This document shows, piece after piece, positions 1 through 11,219 of a stretch of DNA of 64,000 nt. Position 1 is the stretch's first letter; each line of letters begins with the position of its first letter. Location: assembly GCF_963678635.1 (NCBI RefSeq), contig NC_087071.1, positions 7,145,624 through 7,209,623 on the forward strand. Reading direction: 5' to 3'. A program made the translations under genes and the position numbers. Under the pieces are notes generated by a model. It was not told the DNA's origin. It worked only from the letters and a program-made list of their open reading frames with translations, and made no database searches. The DNA comes from Symsagittifera roscoffensis (Eukaryota > Xenacoelomorpha > Acoela > Convolutidae).

Positions 1-1421
1 AAATTCAGTAAGAACCTAACTCTATAAAGTGGAACTTTCGATAAACTCATGTAGCAAAACTCATGTAGCTACGAGCTTACGTTTTTGTACTTTGCGACAA
101 CGAAGAAACTCAAGTTGCTTGAACGAGGCCTTTTCAAAAGAAGTGAACAAAATTTTTTGTAGGAAAAAAGTCGACTCACAACTTTTTTCTAGCAAAAATC
201 AACATCTCTTAGTTTTCTCACAAAAAAGTCCCTATTTTATAACATGCGTGTAGAGCCTAACTTTGCGAGAAGTGGTAAGACTCTTAAAGGAAAAGTTTGG
301 CTATTTTGCACCCCCACCCTCCTCCCACAAGTACCAATAACTAGGTTAATTATGAAGACCAAATATGTTTGTCATTACTTATTCATTCTGTATATCAAAT
401 TTCATAACAACCAAAATTTGTGACTTGAAAGCAAAAATTCTAAAATAGCGACTTTTGATTTACTATATTAGCATTAACTCAGGTCAGACATTTACTCTAA
501 TTGGAATTTTTTGCTCCGGCTTTAGAGAACATGAGGGATTATTTGTGCTCAAAGGGTTTTTTTTTCTCCAGACCAATTTCGACTTTTAACAGCCTTTTTG
601 CTATACTTTTAAAACCGTCCCTAAAGTATTTTTTTTGAGCTCGTATTAAAAAGACGTTTTTCATGTGATGATTCAAAAAAATTGGAATTAAAAATTGGCA
701 ACATAGCCAATCTGAGACGTGTAGAGCTTATGTTTGCCTGAAGTGGTGAGATTCATAAAAATACTTTGACTCTTTTTCTTACCTCGCCCTCCCTACACAA
801 GTATCAATAACAAGGCTAAAAACGCAGACCAAAAATGTTTGTCATTACCCATTTGTTCTGTATCTCAATTTTCATAACAATCAAAATTGGTGAACAAAAA
901 CTTACTTCTAAAATATGCAGTTAGAGTTAAAGGATGTTTTAAAAACAGATCTCGTTCGAATAATTACTTGAAGAAATAGCAAGTATTTGAACGCAGAGTT
1001 AAAGCATTACTCGAATTTTATTCCATTTTGCATTTCGCATTTGAACAACCATTTCGCGGCTGACTCGGTATAATACTAGAAATAAATTTTTGGGACCATT
1101 CAAATTTTCAGCTATCTCAAAATGCAGCAACATCAAAATCAACCTTGGATCAAAACTCGTCAAAAACTGCAGATAAATAATCAAACATTTGCTATAAAAC
1201 CAATCAACTTAGAACAATTTTGAAATTTTTCTTCGCGCCTAAACCTGAAAATCAGAAAAAAAAACAAATATTGTTGTCGACTGCATAAAAAGCCAGTACA
1301 AAAACACTAACTACTTTTAGAGTAAACCGTTAAAAACACCTCGATTTTCATCTTCATTGAAAAACTAACATCAAATTATTTTGTTGTTGACTCCATTGGA
1401 ATTTAGAAAAAACGAATAACG
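1..1421. other. AT-rich intergenic stretch, no gene supported
   Basis: Short open frames here have no recognisable domain, and their composition matches the surrounding T- and A-run-rich DNA. The only structure seen is a diverged direct repeat, listed separately. Confidence 0.6.
245..920. repeat. Diverged direct repeat, two copies about 470 bp apart
   Basis: The segment at about 245-455 recurs at about 715-920. Both begin TGTAGAGC(C/T)TA, pass through a C-rich block (CCTCCC) and ACAAGTA(C/T)CAATAAC, and end in TTTGTCATTAC and TTTCATAACAA(C/T)CAAAA. Many substitutions separate the copies, so the duplication is old. No terminal repeats or coding capacity are visible. Confidence 0.6.
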
Positions 1422-1897
1422 ATGAATTTAACTCAAACTACGCCAACCAGGTTTAGCAAACACACAAAAGTGGGAGGAGGAGCTAGTGTTGACCGCCAGG
1501 CATGTTGCAGTGAGTGCGCCAAAAAATTCTACAGTTCTCGTCGTCTTCCGGATTGCGGACACATGGTGTGTGGGCAACCCTCCCCCAGCCATTGCGCATT
1601 CAATGTCCTCTCACCGGAACGGCGACGATGTCCGGTCTTGTCATGCTTGATGACGATGAATGCTACTATTTGTGTTGAGGACCTGGAAGTTCCGAACCTA
1701 GATGGAACCGAAAACTTCCTTTCAAAAGAGTACAAGAAAATACTCAAGAATAGACTGAATCAACCATCAAATGGTAAAAAAAATTTGATTGCAAAATATT
1801 GCGCTTCGCCTATAAAACGTCAAGTAAAACGTTTCTTTCAGATATTCGATCCCCTTTCTGTCCAAAGGGTCTCGTGTTAAACAGTTTTAGGGCGTGA
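1422..1897 (+). CDS. RING-finger-like protein, two putative exons
   Basis: The frame opens at ATG 1422. It has a Cys/His cluster typical of RING domains: C-x2-C at about residues 29-32, then CGHMVC and HC, then RRCPVLSC. The last pair is spaced C-x4-C rather than the usual C-P-x-C, so zinc binding may be impaired. RING domains usually act in ubiquitin ligases. A likely intron lies at 1774-1841 (ATG|GTAAAA donor, TTTCTTTCAG acceptor). Splicing changes the tail and ends at TGA 1897; the unspliced frame ends at 1880. Nematode RING families often have the form C-x2-C...CGH-x2-C...CP. The fragment at 2158-2409 may be a further exon. I read this as a real or recently active member of a local family and cannot name an orthologue. 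Confidence 0.5.
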
Positions 1898-2157
1898 ATT
1901 TCCAGCCAACCGACCGTATAAACTTTGGAGGCTGCAAATAAATAATATCTGTGAGAATAAAGCGCTCATCGAAAAAAACTGCATTTTAGCCGGATTTTCT
2001 AAAAATTGCCAGCTGCACAGATTTTTTTTGCAACGTAGGTTCTTTCTAGTTTCTTTCTGTTATTTCTAATTTTTCTTTGTAGGCGAATTTTCATCGAGCC
2101 CAGGAGCTGTTTTGAAAAAAAAACCCAACCAAAAACAGCTGAACTTCAGCGGGCAAC

Positions 2158-2409
2158 ATGTATTGTAGAGAGAGTCTAATTGACATTGAGCTCCCGAAAC
2201 TCCTCCTTGTCCAGTACGATGCCAAACTGTGCATTGGATACACGCACAATTTTGTATCTGTTGTAAATGTTAAAAATCTTGTAAATGTTAAAAATTTGTC
2301 GGAACGATCGAAGAAAAGAAAGACTAAAAGAAGAACAAAGGGAGCGTCATTGTTGCGGAATCCGCTTACAATTCTTAAAATGCACAGTTTTGCTGCGAAA
2401 TTTCGGTAA
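2158..2409 (+). pseudogene. C-terminal fragment of RING-family-type protein
   Basis: This 83-codon frame contains YDAKLCIGYTHNF followed by a duplicated VNVKNL and a basic stretch (KKRKTKRR). The YDAKLCI motif recurs as YEAKLCI in the fragment ending at 29331 and, inverted, near 29450, so the three segments are related. It lies about 260 bp downstream of the RING frame, behind a TTTTTCTTTGTAG acceptor-like site near 2082. It could therefore be the last exon of that gene, but stops upstream in the same frame make an intact join uncertain. Confidence 0.4.
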
Positions 2410-3220
2410 AACCAAGTTGACCATCCTACAAAAAACTCTGCTATTTTAAAACCTCTCATAATATTTTTGGACGTTTCCGTTTTTTTTCTGAATAAATTTT
2501 TTCCCAAAATTTCCCAAAAATGTGTTTTTATACCAATAAGATGAAAATAGATTTTTTTCATATAACTACTATAAACCCATATAAAATTTACTTAATTTAG
2601 GCATGTAAAAACTTTTAAAGTGTTTATACTGCATTTTAAACAAAAAGTGATGAATTTTTCAAAAAATTTTCTGTTTAACGTAATTAGCGGTCCAATTTTG
2701 TGACGAATCATTTCACGTAGCCTCGGATGTAATGTATGTGGGCTTCAGGCATCGACAATTTTTTGTTAATCAGCAAAAAAAAACATTAATTTATAGATTA
2801 AGTGGGTCATGTTGCAAAACGAAATTTTTTGCCTACGAGCTTCTGTTATGCAACTCTGCGATAGTGAAAAACTGTTAAACTGGTTATAAAACTGAAAAAA
2901 TCAACTAAAAAATGAACAATTCCTTGTGAGAACATTTCCTATCTTAGAACTTTCGTTTAAGAAATGCACTATCTTACAACTTTTGTACAAGAAAAAGCTT
3001 CAGTCTTCTCACACTCTTAAATCCTTAATAGAAATTCTACGATTCATAGAAGACAAGTCCTAACATGGCGTCTTTTGATCAACTCGACAGAAAAGCATTA
3101 AAACTATCTGCGCAACTTTTGAAATTAAGGGTGCTTGAAAGAAGAAACTAATAACTGTTGATCATTTTTTTCAAGCTTCGTTAAATCTATAAAGACTCAA
3201 AAACGTTTTCTGCTGCATGC
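2410..3220. other. AT-rich intergenic stretch, nothing recognised
   Basis: A/T homopolymer-rich DNA up to the left edge of the LTR element. No ORF with domain signal and no obvious repeat. Confidence 0.6.
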
Positions 3221-3224
3221 AAAT
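3221..3224. repeat. Target site duplication AAAT, left
   Basis: AAAT sits directly outside the left LTR and matches AAAT at 26051-26054 outside the right LTR. A 4-bp duplication fits Ty3/gypsy-type integration and shows the two LTRs belong to one insertion. Confidence 0.8.
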
Positions 3225-3620
3225 TGAGTTAAGACCGATCCGTAATTTCGGATAGGGTACACCGTCTGCTCGTCACGCTATCTTATTTTCGGCCGGATAG
3301 ATTCGTGCAACTTCTTAGTCTAATACCGATCCTAATCTTACTCTTATACTTTCTAGTCTCAGGGTGTTTAACTAGTCTCTGCTAGGCTCAATAGATCTAG
3401 GGTATACTGGTTTGTTGCGGCTACTGAAGTTCTCTTGGAGAGGCAACTAATTTCTAAGTTAAATTCAAATCTCTCTAGTGCTGAAATTACAAGTAATTTC
3501 AGCACTTACAAATAAGTGGGTTGTTAGTTAGATGGATCATGATTGGTTAATATTAAATACTTTACAGTGGTAAAATATCCAATTTATCCAATCATAAAAT
3601 ATAGTTTTTATCAGGTTCCA
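3225..3620 (-). repeat. 3' LTR (left)
   Basis: 396 bp, nearly identical to 25641-26050. On the sense strand it starts TGGAACCTGAT and ends TTAACTCA. It lacks about 14 bp present near the U5 end of the right LTR and differs elsewhere by isolated substitutions. It contains a 13-14 bp perfect palindrome with a 2-nt loop. Confidence 0.9.
3477..3506. other. LTR palindrome (hairpin), left copy
   Basis: AGTGCTGAAATTAC and its exact inverse flank an AA spacer. The right LTR carries the same hairpin at 25908-25935 with one fewer outer base pair. In transcripts it would fold into a strong stem. A role in polyadenylation or dimerisation is only a guess. Confidence 0.75.
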
Positions 3621-3634
3621 CCCATCCGGGTTTT
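3621..3634 (-). promoter_or_regulatory. Possible polypurine-tract region next to 3' LTR
   Basis: The sense strand reads AAAACCCGGATGGG directly before the LTR start TGGAACC. It is not a clean purine run. However, a similar string, AAACCCCGGATGAT, abuts the same LTR end in the relic at about 50168, which suggests conservation of a plus-strand priming site. Confidence 0.3.
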
Positions 3635-5226
3635 ACAGAGTTTTTTAGAATCATCTTTCTGCAATTCAAAGGATGGATGATGAACGTTGGTATTTGGCGA
3701 ACATCAGATTCTTGTCCGGTTCCTCTTGTTAAAGAAGTTCCAGAACGCTGGAGTTAGGAACCTCAATCGTTGTATCATCTTGTGACAACGACTGTAATTC
3801 CCAATAAAATCAATTTGATTTCAAAATGGTTTGCTATGATGGGTTTTTCTGTATTATGTAGAGAACTTGTTTTGTGTTCAACCTCGTCTGGGAATGGCGT
3901 GGAGATCGTGTGTGGAAGGGATGCCTTGTAACTCGGATCTGCACGTATACTTGAAAATCGAGGTGGTCATTGGTCTAGTTCAGTGAAGTCCTTTTCTGCG
4001 AAGTCAAGTCGTACTCTAAATCCTTTGAGTTGTGATTGTGGACGGCATATCGGTTGTGGTTAGCCATTCTTGTTCGAGTGTGGTGGAATCATTTTGTCTT
4101 TTGATGTTCGTCTTTGTTGTTGTGTGTTGATCTATATACTGCAAGGTATGATTTAAATTTTATAAAATTATATTAGTTCAGTTTTTTAATTATGAATTTA
4201 GTTAATTGTTTTCACAAAAGCAATTTGTTTTAGTTCGGTTATTTTGAAGAGTTACTCACCCTTGAGTACCTCTTATTAAAAATAGAAGTGTGGTCTCAAA
4301 GCGTTGATGTACCGCGGTGGGTTAGGCCGGCTATATAGCATGCTCAGGACGTCCTCTCTGGTGGGTTAGGCCAGGAGTGGGAGTATGATTTTGTGCTGTT
4401 TCTTTGAGAGGTCCTGTTATGTGATAACGTTTTTTGTTGGGTTTATGTTGGTCTTTCTTATGTTTCTTTGGTTGTGTCCTTTTTTCAAAAATCAAATTGT
4501 TTTTGGTATGGGTTTGTCTTGCGACTTTTTTGTGTTTTTTTATTTCTTTCTTAGACTTTATAATAGTCTTCAAAAGAATAATTATCCAGTTTTAAACTGG
4601 GTTAATCCGGTTTGGGTACCGTTGGTTTTCTTTTCTTAGTCAAGCTGTTATTTTATGATTTGTGGTGTTTAGTAAGCTGCGTTGGTTAGATTGGTTTAGT
4701 ATATAAATTCTTTCCAACAGGGTTAAAGGAAAGTTTGAAACTTGTTATCGCGTGTTAGAGTTGTTGAGTGTTAAAACTTGAAACTTAAAATCATTATTTA
4801 AACAATTATTCATGAGCGAGCTGTGCTAGTTTGGATAGAATTCTTGTGCGAGTGAATGAAAATATCAAAAGGTTAGTACTGCATGTTCATTTTATCAATT
4901 TTTTACATAGAATTTCAATTTTACTGCGTTTGTTGGGGGAAATTTTAAAGTTATAAATTTTCATCGTAATTAATTTTACTGCTTCATGGGGAAATAATTT
5001 ATAAAATAAATTACTACATTTGGTATGAATTTTATTATTTTATTTTGTGCAAGATATTAATGAAGTTTAGAAGAATTTTAACAAGTTTTATTTTTTATTT
5101 TTCTTTTCTGTTTTTTGCAGATGATCGTGGTATGAAGACTAAAAACATAAAAGAAACATGAATGAAGAATGGTTAGTACTACTTTAAATTTATTAGTGAA
5201 AAATATTTTGAAATTATACTTACCTG
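3621..5226. other. Non-coding 3' region of the LTR element
   Basis: About 1.6 kb between ORF B and the 3' LTR. It keeps the A/C-rich sense-strand skew of the element but has no sense-strand ORF of note. Plus-strand frames such as the one at 4385-4639 are artefacts of the skew (long F/V/L runs). Confidence 0.6.
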
Positions 5227-7038
5227 TTAATCGTCTGGGAAAAAGCCGTGGGGGAAGATGTCGTGTATCATGTCCGATGTTGTTAGTAATTTTGCTAGTA
5301 TGCGAATGATGTTTTTAGTTTGGAGCAGTGGCCAAAGCAATTGAAGTGCTTTAATGGTTTTTAGTTCTTCGGTGCCTACTGCAAACTCGTAAGGTGTGTT
5401 TTGAATGAGGTTATATATTTTGTGATTATATTTAGTATTGTGAATGAATTCTAATATTGGGATTTCTATAGGCTGGATAAATTCATGTGGGACAAGGAAG
5501 GGTCTGGATTCTTCGGCGTTAAAGGTCTTCGTGATGGGACAAAATATATACATTTGTGTTACTGGGTCATAATTGCGGAGGATGCCGTGGAGGTTAGCAT
5601 CCTTGATGCAATAAGTGAAATTAAGAAAAAATGGTGAAGTGTACTTTGAGTTAATAAACTGAAAACGATGGTGTGGTTGTCTTGATGTAGTGTGCAAATC
5701 AAAATGATTTTGTATGAAGCTATAGTATGTATATGTATGAGTCTGTTTAGTGCGTAACATAATGTCGTGTGAACAGTGCAAATTGCGTTCATGTGGTGCA
5801 GGGAGGTGAAAAGTTAGTGAAAATAAATGAAATTTGTCTTTGAATTTTTCCTAAGCTTGAATATCATTTAGTGCTTCAGAAATGATGTGATCATATTTTC
5901 TATCAAAAATATTAAGTGTGAATACATATGACGTTTTGATGAAAAATTTTTCTGTTAGTTGTGGGTTAGCGAAGCGCTCGTCATCTAGAATTTGGTCTTG
6001 ATTAGTTCGGATGATATTATTGTCGTAATATTCAATTGTAAATTCGTTAGCTCGGGGTGCAGTGAATGTTTTCACTGATTTTTTATATCCTACATAAGTA
6101 AATTGTCTAGGTGTTAGTGTTGCGGTGAGTCTATATAGCATATTTTTATTCTTTTCTATGTCGTCATTAGTACTAGATAGTGGCAAGCAAAGGGGGTTAG
6201 TAAAATGATAATATGCTGTCCAATGAAGTGTGGGCATTTAAACATGTTCATCTACAAAACTACGTGTGTCGTTAGTGTCGTTAGGTGTATTTAATGTATA
6301 TTGTGGAAATGATGTTAAGGTGATTGCTAGAAAATCTTTCGTGTTGTTGTGTTGTGGGTGATTAATATATTCGCAGGCTGTTCCTGGTTTGGTCGGGAAT
6401 GGATGGTTCGGGAATTTTCTTTTTAAAAATGCGATAAGCGCGGTTAGTGCTATTAGATGTTTCGGTGGATGTGGATGATTGTGCTAATGATGTAGTGTAA
6501 GCTGAGGAGGGTGTAGGAGTAGGTGGGTTTGAGGATTCTATTGTGGATGAAATTTGATGTATGATGAGGGTGTTAGGGTGTATTAACTGTTGCTGCAGGG
6601 TGATAAAATTATCGAGTTCCTGGGAAATTTGGGGGGTATCTGGAGAATTATTAATTGATCGGTCGGAATGAAGTGGAGAGTAAGTTGGGGTTACTTGCGA
6701 AGCATAAGAAGGAGTGGAAACGGATGGGAGCGAATTAATTGGTGGGATTGGTTGAAAAGGGGGTTTTGAAAAAACTGAGGAGTTGGTTTAAAAATTATTG
6801 GATGGAGATGGTTCTGAGTCTGCAAATTCGTCAGGGGTTACTATATTAGGGTTATTAAGTTGTGAGATGGAGTAGAAAACTGAAATATCTGAGTTAGTAT
6901 CCGAATTCGTGCTTGATGATTATTAATAGTTGGAAAATTGGGTGGTGGGAAAGCAAAAAGTGGGATTATTGGGATTGGAGTATGGAGGTTGGTTGGGTGG
7001 GAATTTGATCGGTGTAGGGATCCAAATTGTCGGCTCAT
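5227..7038 (-). pseudogene. ORF B: unrecognised last ORF of the LTR element
   Basis: A disrupted reading frame follows the Env tail. The N-terminal third (ATG at 7038) is rich in P, S and T. Its low-complexity part continues in a neighbouring frame to about 6380. The C-terminal part (6237-5227) looks globular and hydrophobic/aromatic. It runs in one frame broken by a single TAG at 5851-5853, and ends HGFFPDD before TAA. Restored length would be about 600 residues. I recognise no domain, zinc motif or catalytic signature. A long extra ORF after env is unusual in gypsy-type elements and may be an accessory protein. Frameshifts and at least two in-frame stops show this copy is dead. Confidence 0.5.
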
Positions 7039-7062
7039 CGTGGGCTAAAAAAAATGATTATT

Positions 7063-9574
7063 TTAAGACTGAAAAGCGGTGGTATGGGGTTGTTCTATAA
7101 TTTGTTCATATGTATTATCATTTTGTGAATGATGTGTCATTATGTGTTGTATGGGACTTTGCGATATGTTTGGTCTAAAAATTGGGTTATTTGTTATTGC
7201 TGGGTTTCGTAAATTACGTGGGACTAAGGATAATGGATGGTTATGTGGTAGGGGTGGCAACTGTGGTGCGGTAGGTGTTACTTCTATTTTACTATGTTCT
7301 TCGTCGTTCGTGTTCTGTATTGTCGCTATTTTTGTATTATACTCTTTTATTTGTGCGTCTAGAAGAATTTTGTTTATTGATGATGAAAAAATTCCAAAAA
7401 AAACCTGCAAATAGTATGCGTGCTACACTTGCTTGTCTATTCACTTGTGTGTGTATAGCGCATGTGTTATAGATTCCTTTTAATAGTGAAAAAAGAAATC
7501 CTATAAAGTTAAACATTGCGTATAAGATAGTTAGTTTTTCTAAGATGTAATAGGGCCATCCTAGAAAATTTAGAATTTCATTTTTTAGGGTAACAAAGCT
7601 AAAAATATTTATAAGTGAAATTTCTTATGGTCTGTGTTTTTCACCGTTTAGATATATATAGTTTTTAATGTCTTTAAAACATCCGCTATAATCGTGTGTA
7701 TAAATATCTGCAAATCCTGCGGTTTCGGCAAGTTTTCGTAAATTTTGATCAATTGACTGTCTTTGTATAGTGTCCATTTGTGTTAATAATTCCTGAAATT
7801 GTTGTATTCCAATGTGGTGTTGGACATCTGATTTTGAATATATTCCAATTGATTGTAAATCAATATTCGGATTACGAGCAATGGCTCTGATGCTTTCGGG
7901 TGAAAATTTTTTGAGTGATTGCATTAGCGTAGGGTATGGAGTAAGAAGATAATATTTATCTTCATCAGGGTTCAATTGTACTACATTGTTGCTATTTTCT
8001 GATCCACATGGGACTGCGGTATCCCAAAAATATGTTCGCCTTGAAAGTGTGTCAACAAAATGTTTTTTATTTTTATAGAATATAGTGATTCTTTTATAGC
8101 AGCGTTTATCTTCAAAAACATATAGTGGTGATACTTTTTTGGTACAAGTATAAAACCATAAAATTTTTCCTTCGTAGTCAAGAAAATTTGATCTATTTCC
8201 TGACAATAAGTATCCTGCGTAAGGTATTTTTAATACTGCTAGTGCGAGTGATTGTAGGATTTGTGTCCTTTCTAATTCACATAGTTGGTTAAGTGTTTTT
8301 AATTCGGAGAGTGACATTTCTTGAAAAATTCGACTAATTGTGTAGTCTAATTTCATGTCTAAGTGAATATCATAGTGGATTTTACCCAAAAAAAGTGTTA
8401 TTCATTAGTGATAGTTCTTGTAAACGTGTACTTCGAGTGTCATGTGGCTTTAGTTTTCCACCAGGTTGACCTGTGCTTTTTTGAAAGTTAACTGGTATAT
8501 AGGATGCTCCTTCGATTAGAGGGTGACCTGTGGCATAAGGGTCAAATTTTATTTTTCCAGTGGTCATGTCGAAACCTTTTTCGTATTCAACTAGTATTTC
8601 AGAATATTGTGTTTTGTAAAGTGGGTTTCTGTATTTGCATGCGATTTCTGTTTCTTGAAATATTTGGAAACGTGTTAATTTATTTTCTATATTATGGATA
8701 ATTCTAAAATCAGTACTTTGTTTTCGTGATGGATGGACTTGTTCGTATGGAATTGATTCGAGCATGATTCGAGAATTGATTTGTGAAATTTTATCATTCG
8801 AGCATGTATTTTCGCTACTTGAAATGTTGTGCATGTATCTTCGGGAAACCAAACAATTGTTGCTTGTGTCCGTGTTGTACGATCACAATAACCTTGATCG
8901 TTTTTACAAGGTAATCTAATTCCTTGATAGATCATTGTGTTGTCGGATAAATCTCGTGTGAGTTGTATTTTTTCGAGTTGTAGTTTCCAATCGAAAAACA
9001 TTATTTCTTGATATCCTTTATTTTTTTTGTCTGCTTTGCAGTTTGATGGATTATTTATTCCAATGTGTGGTATCCAGTGCTTATTGTTTATGTCATAAGT
9101 TTATCTTCCGTGTGCGCCGTTGTATGGGTATTTTTCATCTAGTTTTATATGTCCTTGATATCTTTCAAGCTCTGCTTGATGTACAGAATCGGCAAAGACT
9201 TGAAATTATACTAGTTTTCTATCGGTGTTTTTGTTTTTTTTTGTGATATTTAGTCTGAGTAGTTCGTTTTTACAGTCATCGGAATTTAGATGTACAAGTC
9301 GATCTATATTACTTTGGTAGAATGATTCGTGGTCAAGTCGGTTTTTATTTCCGTTTGAAACTTGTGAACAATGTACTTTCTTTTCGGAAAATGTTGCTGT
9401 AAATTTATATCCTGCGACTGTTTTTGCTCGGGTTTTTGAATACAGTGTCTCTATTACATTTGTAGTTTCTATAGCTTGTGGTTCTGTTTCGCATTGTGAT
9501 ACTTGATTTATTGCATATTTGTGTAGTGTTTTTTGTTCATTTTCTTCACAATCGTAATGTGTTACTAATGAATT
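7063..9574 (-). pseudogene. env: Env-like membrane glycoprotein, broken
   Basis: Sense-strand frames from about 9574 to 7063 form one cysteine-rich ectodomain, a hydrophobic segment and a tail. It starts near THYDC with QVSQC close behind, and has further Cys clusters (CKNDQGYC, EDTC). A large conserved-looking middle part is open at 8389-7625. Near 7530-7450 a hydrophobic membrane segment with AMFNFIGFLFSLL is seen. A Pro-rich cytoplasmic tail follows (7410-7063). Frame changes occur near 8850-8690, 8390 and at the T-run near 7400. The YDC...C N-terminus, size of about 830 residues and single C-terminal membrane anchor fit a captured viral glycoprotein; the class cannot be fixed by eye. A stop codon lies directly upstream of the first sense codons next to CTAG, so the ORF may have been reached by splicing. 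Confidence 0.65.
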
Positions 9575-9653
9575 CTAGGTCCTGTGCGAGGAGAAGGATT
9601 TGTGTTCTGGTCGGAAAATATTAGAAAAAAGATGCGTTGAAATGTTAATATTT

Positions 9654-10887
9654 TTAGAATATATACGTGTATGATAATCCTGAGTATGGGTTATAAAATG
9701 TGATGTAACCAATTGTCTTTTTGATATATCTGTCGTACTTATATATTACTTCAGTTGTTATAAATGGTGGTGGTAGCGACTGAGATGTTATATTGGGTGG
9801 GTTTAATGGGTAAATATGTTGAACAATGTTGTTAAGTTTAATCGTGATTTCGAGTTTTAATTGTAGACTGTTTTGTTGGAGTATTTGGATGTTATGGTCA
9901 CGAATGTCTTCGTGAATATCTTGTCTATATTGTAGTCTATTGAGTGCCCAAATGTGGAGTCGGTTACTTTCTTGATGTTGTCCAAATAATGGTGGGGGTG
10001 CTGTGAACGTATTCCAATCTAATCTTAAGGGGATATTTGTTGATGATTGTTCTCGATATCTAGCGTCGAGGTTATTTGGAAAATTTAGGGGGAAGGCGTC
10101 GGTTAAATCTGGCTTATTGATTGTGTTGATGGTAGTGATAATGTTTCTGGTAGTGATGATAATGTTGTTGTATCCGTAGAAATATCTATTGGGTCATTTA
10201 TTAAGTTTGGTTCACCTTGTGTGAATGAGTGTGTCGTCCAATATGGTAGTCGTGATGTTTGGTTGGGGGGTTAAAGGGATTGTCACGTATTTTTTCAGAT
10301 GTTGGTGTTGAACCTAAGTAATCTGAGGGTATACTTGAGGTGCTACGTTGTGAAAGAAGTGTTGGGGTTTCTGGTAATGTGCTATTTGGGTTTTCTGGAG
10401 TAATTGGTGATGGGGATTGGGGTATATCAAAATGAACTCGGGGGGTTTGGAGATTTCTATTTCGCCGTGGATGTATAATTTGTCTATTTATTTCAGTTGT
10501 ATTCTGATTTTGACTAATGTGTCTTTTTCTAATTAATTCTTGTGGTAATGTTGGGTATAAATTATATGTTGGTTCACTTAGGGGTGCCTTTCGCTGAACT
10601 GGTTCTAATGGTTCGGATAAACGAGCGTGTCGTTCTTCAAAAGTGTATGGGTTATCTTGGAAAGAAATTCGTGTGGATGTTTGGGGGTTATTGGTATTTG
10701 TATGTATTGTCGGGTTTTTCTGGGATGATGTCGGTGAAGACTGATTTTGTGATTGTTGGTTAGCAATTTTTGAAAGTATTTTGATTTGCTTTTTCTAGTG
10801 AAAAAAATTAGTTTTATTGTAGTATTCATCAAGAAAAAGGATTAAAAGGATTGTTGCTAAAGCGAATGTGATTAGTTTTTTATACAT
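9654..10887 (-). pseudogene. ORF A: signal-anchored, Pro/Ser-rich accessory protein
   Basis: It opens at ATG 10887 with a positively charged start and a hydrophobic core (LITFALATILLILFL), a typical signal anchor. An in-frame TAG at 10795-10797 interrupts it after 30 codons. The same frame then stays open to TAA at 10201, through a basic, P/S/T/Q/N-rich region. After frame shifts it continues with acidic P/T/S-rich sequence, then a more helical part (RLQYRQDIHEDIRDHNIQIL), to TAA near 9654. Its place between pol and env and its predicted type II topology suggest a virion or host-membrane accessory protein. No family recognised. Confidence 0.5.
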
Positions 10888-10979
10888 TTGCACATTGTCA
10901 ATATTAGGGATGATAAAAATGTTATAAAAATTACAAATAGTAAAAAAATATCTGTTCTACTAAAAATTTTTCGTGTCAT
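10872..10979 (-). CDS. Small single-pass membrane peptide (35 aa)
   Basis: Its ATG at 10979 immediately follows the TAA of the preceding 79-aa ORF (TAAATG). It begins with basic residues, then a continuous hydrophobic stretch (IFLLFVIFITFLSSLIL), ending CKCIKN. It overlaps the start of ORF A by 16 bases in another frame. The intact frame, hydrophobicity and tight packing suggest a real small membrane protein, but it is short enough to be chance. Confidence 0.35.
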   Translation of the reverse strand: MTRKIFSRTDIFLLFVIFITFLSSLILTMCKCIKN

Positions 10980-11219
10980 TTAAATGAATCGTGGATTATC
11001 GTACCTGTGAATATGGTCAATGATTTTGGAAATTTGCAGATATATTTCAAATAGGGAGTAGAAAATTAAAAAAATATTGCAAAAAATGTTTAAAATTATT
11101 ATAAAAGCTTCAAATGTATCAAATAGAAATATGAATAAAAGTTTAAGTATTGTGAAAAAGTTTATGAAAATGTTGAAAATTGTATTTTTAAAGATATTGA
11201 CTGATCGAGAGAAGAGCAT
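10980..11219 (-). CDS. Small hydrophobic membrane protein (79 aa)
   Basis: Intact frame with two strongly hydrophobic segments rich in I, L and F (about residues 11-33 and 36-60) and a charged C-terminus (DHIHRYDNPRFI). Its ATG directly follows a TAA that closes an upstream frame ending FDKEIIS, the same TAAATG arrangement as its own 3' end. It lies between the integrase and ORF A. Viroporin-like proteins have this look, but no family was recognised. Confidence 0.4.
   Translation of the reverse strand: MLFSRSVNIFKNTIFNIFINFFTILKLLFIFLFDTFEAFIIILNIFCNIFLIFYSLFEIYLQISKIIDHIHRYDNPRFI

Noticed and set aside
7142-7414. Plus-strand frames inside the LTR element (also 4385-4639, 10542-10763, 14046-14324, 17091-17372)
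   Set aside because: They are antisense shadows produced by the G/T-rich plus strand and lie opposite recognisable sense domains.
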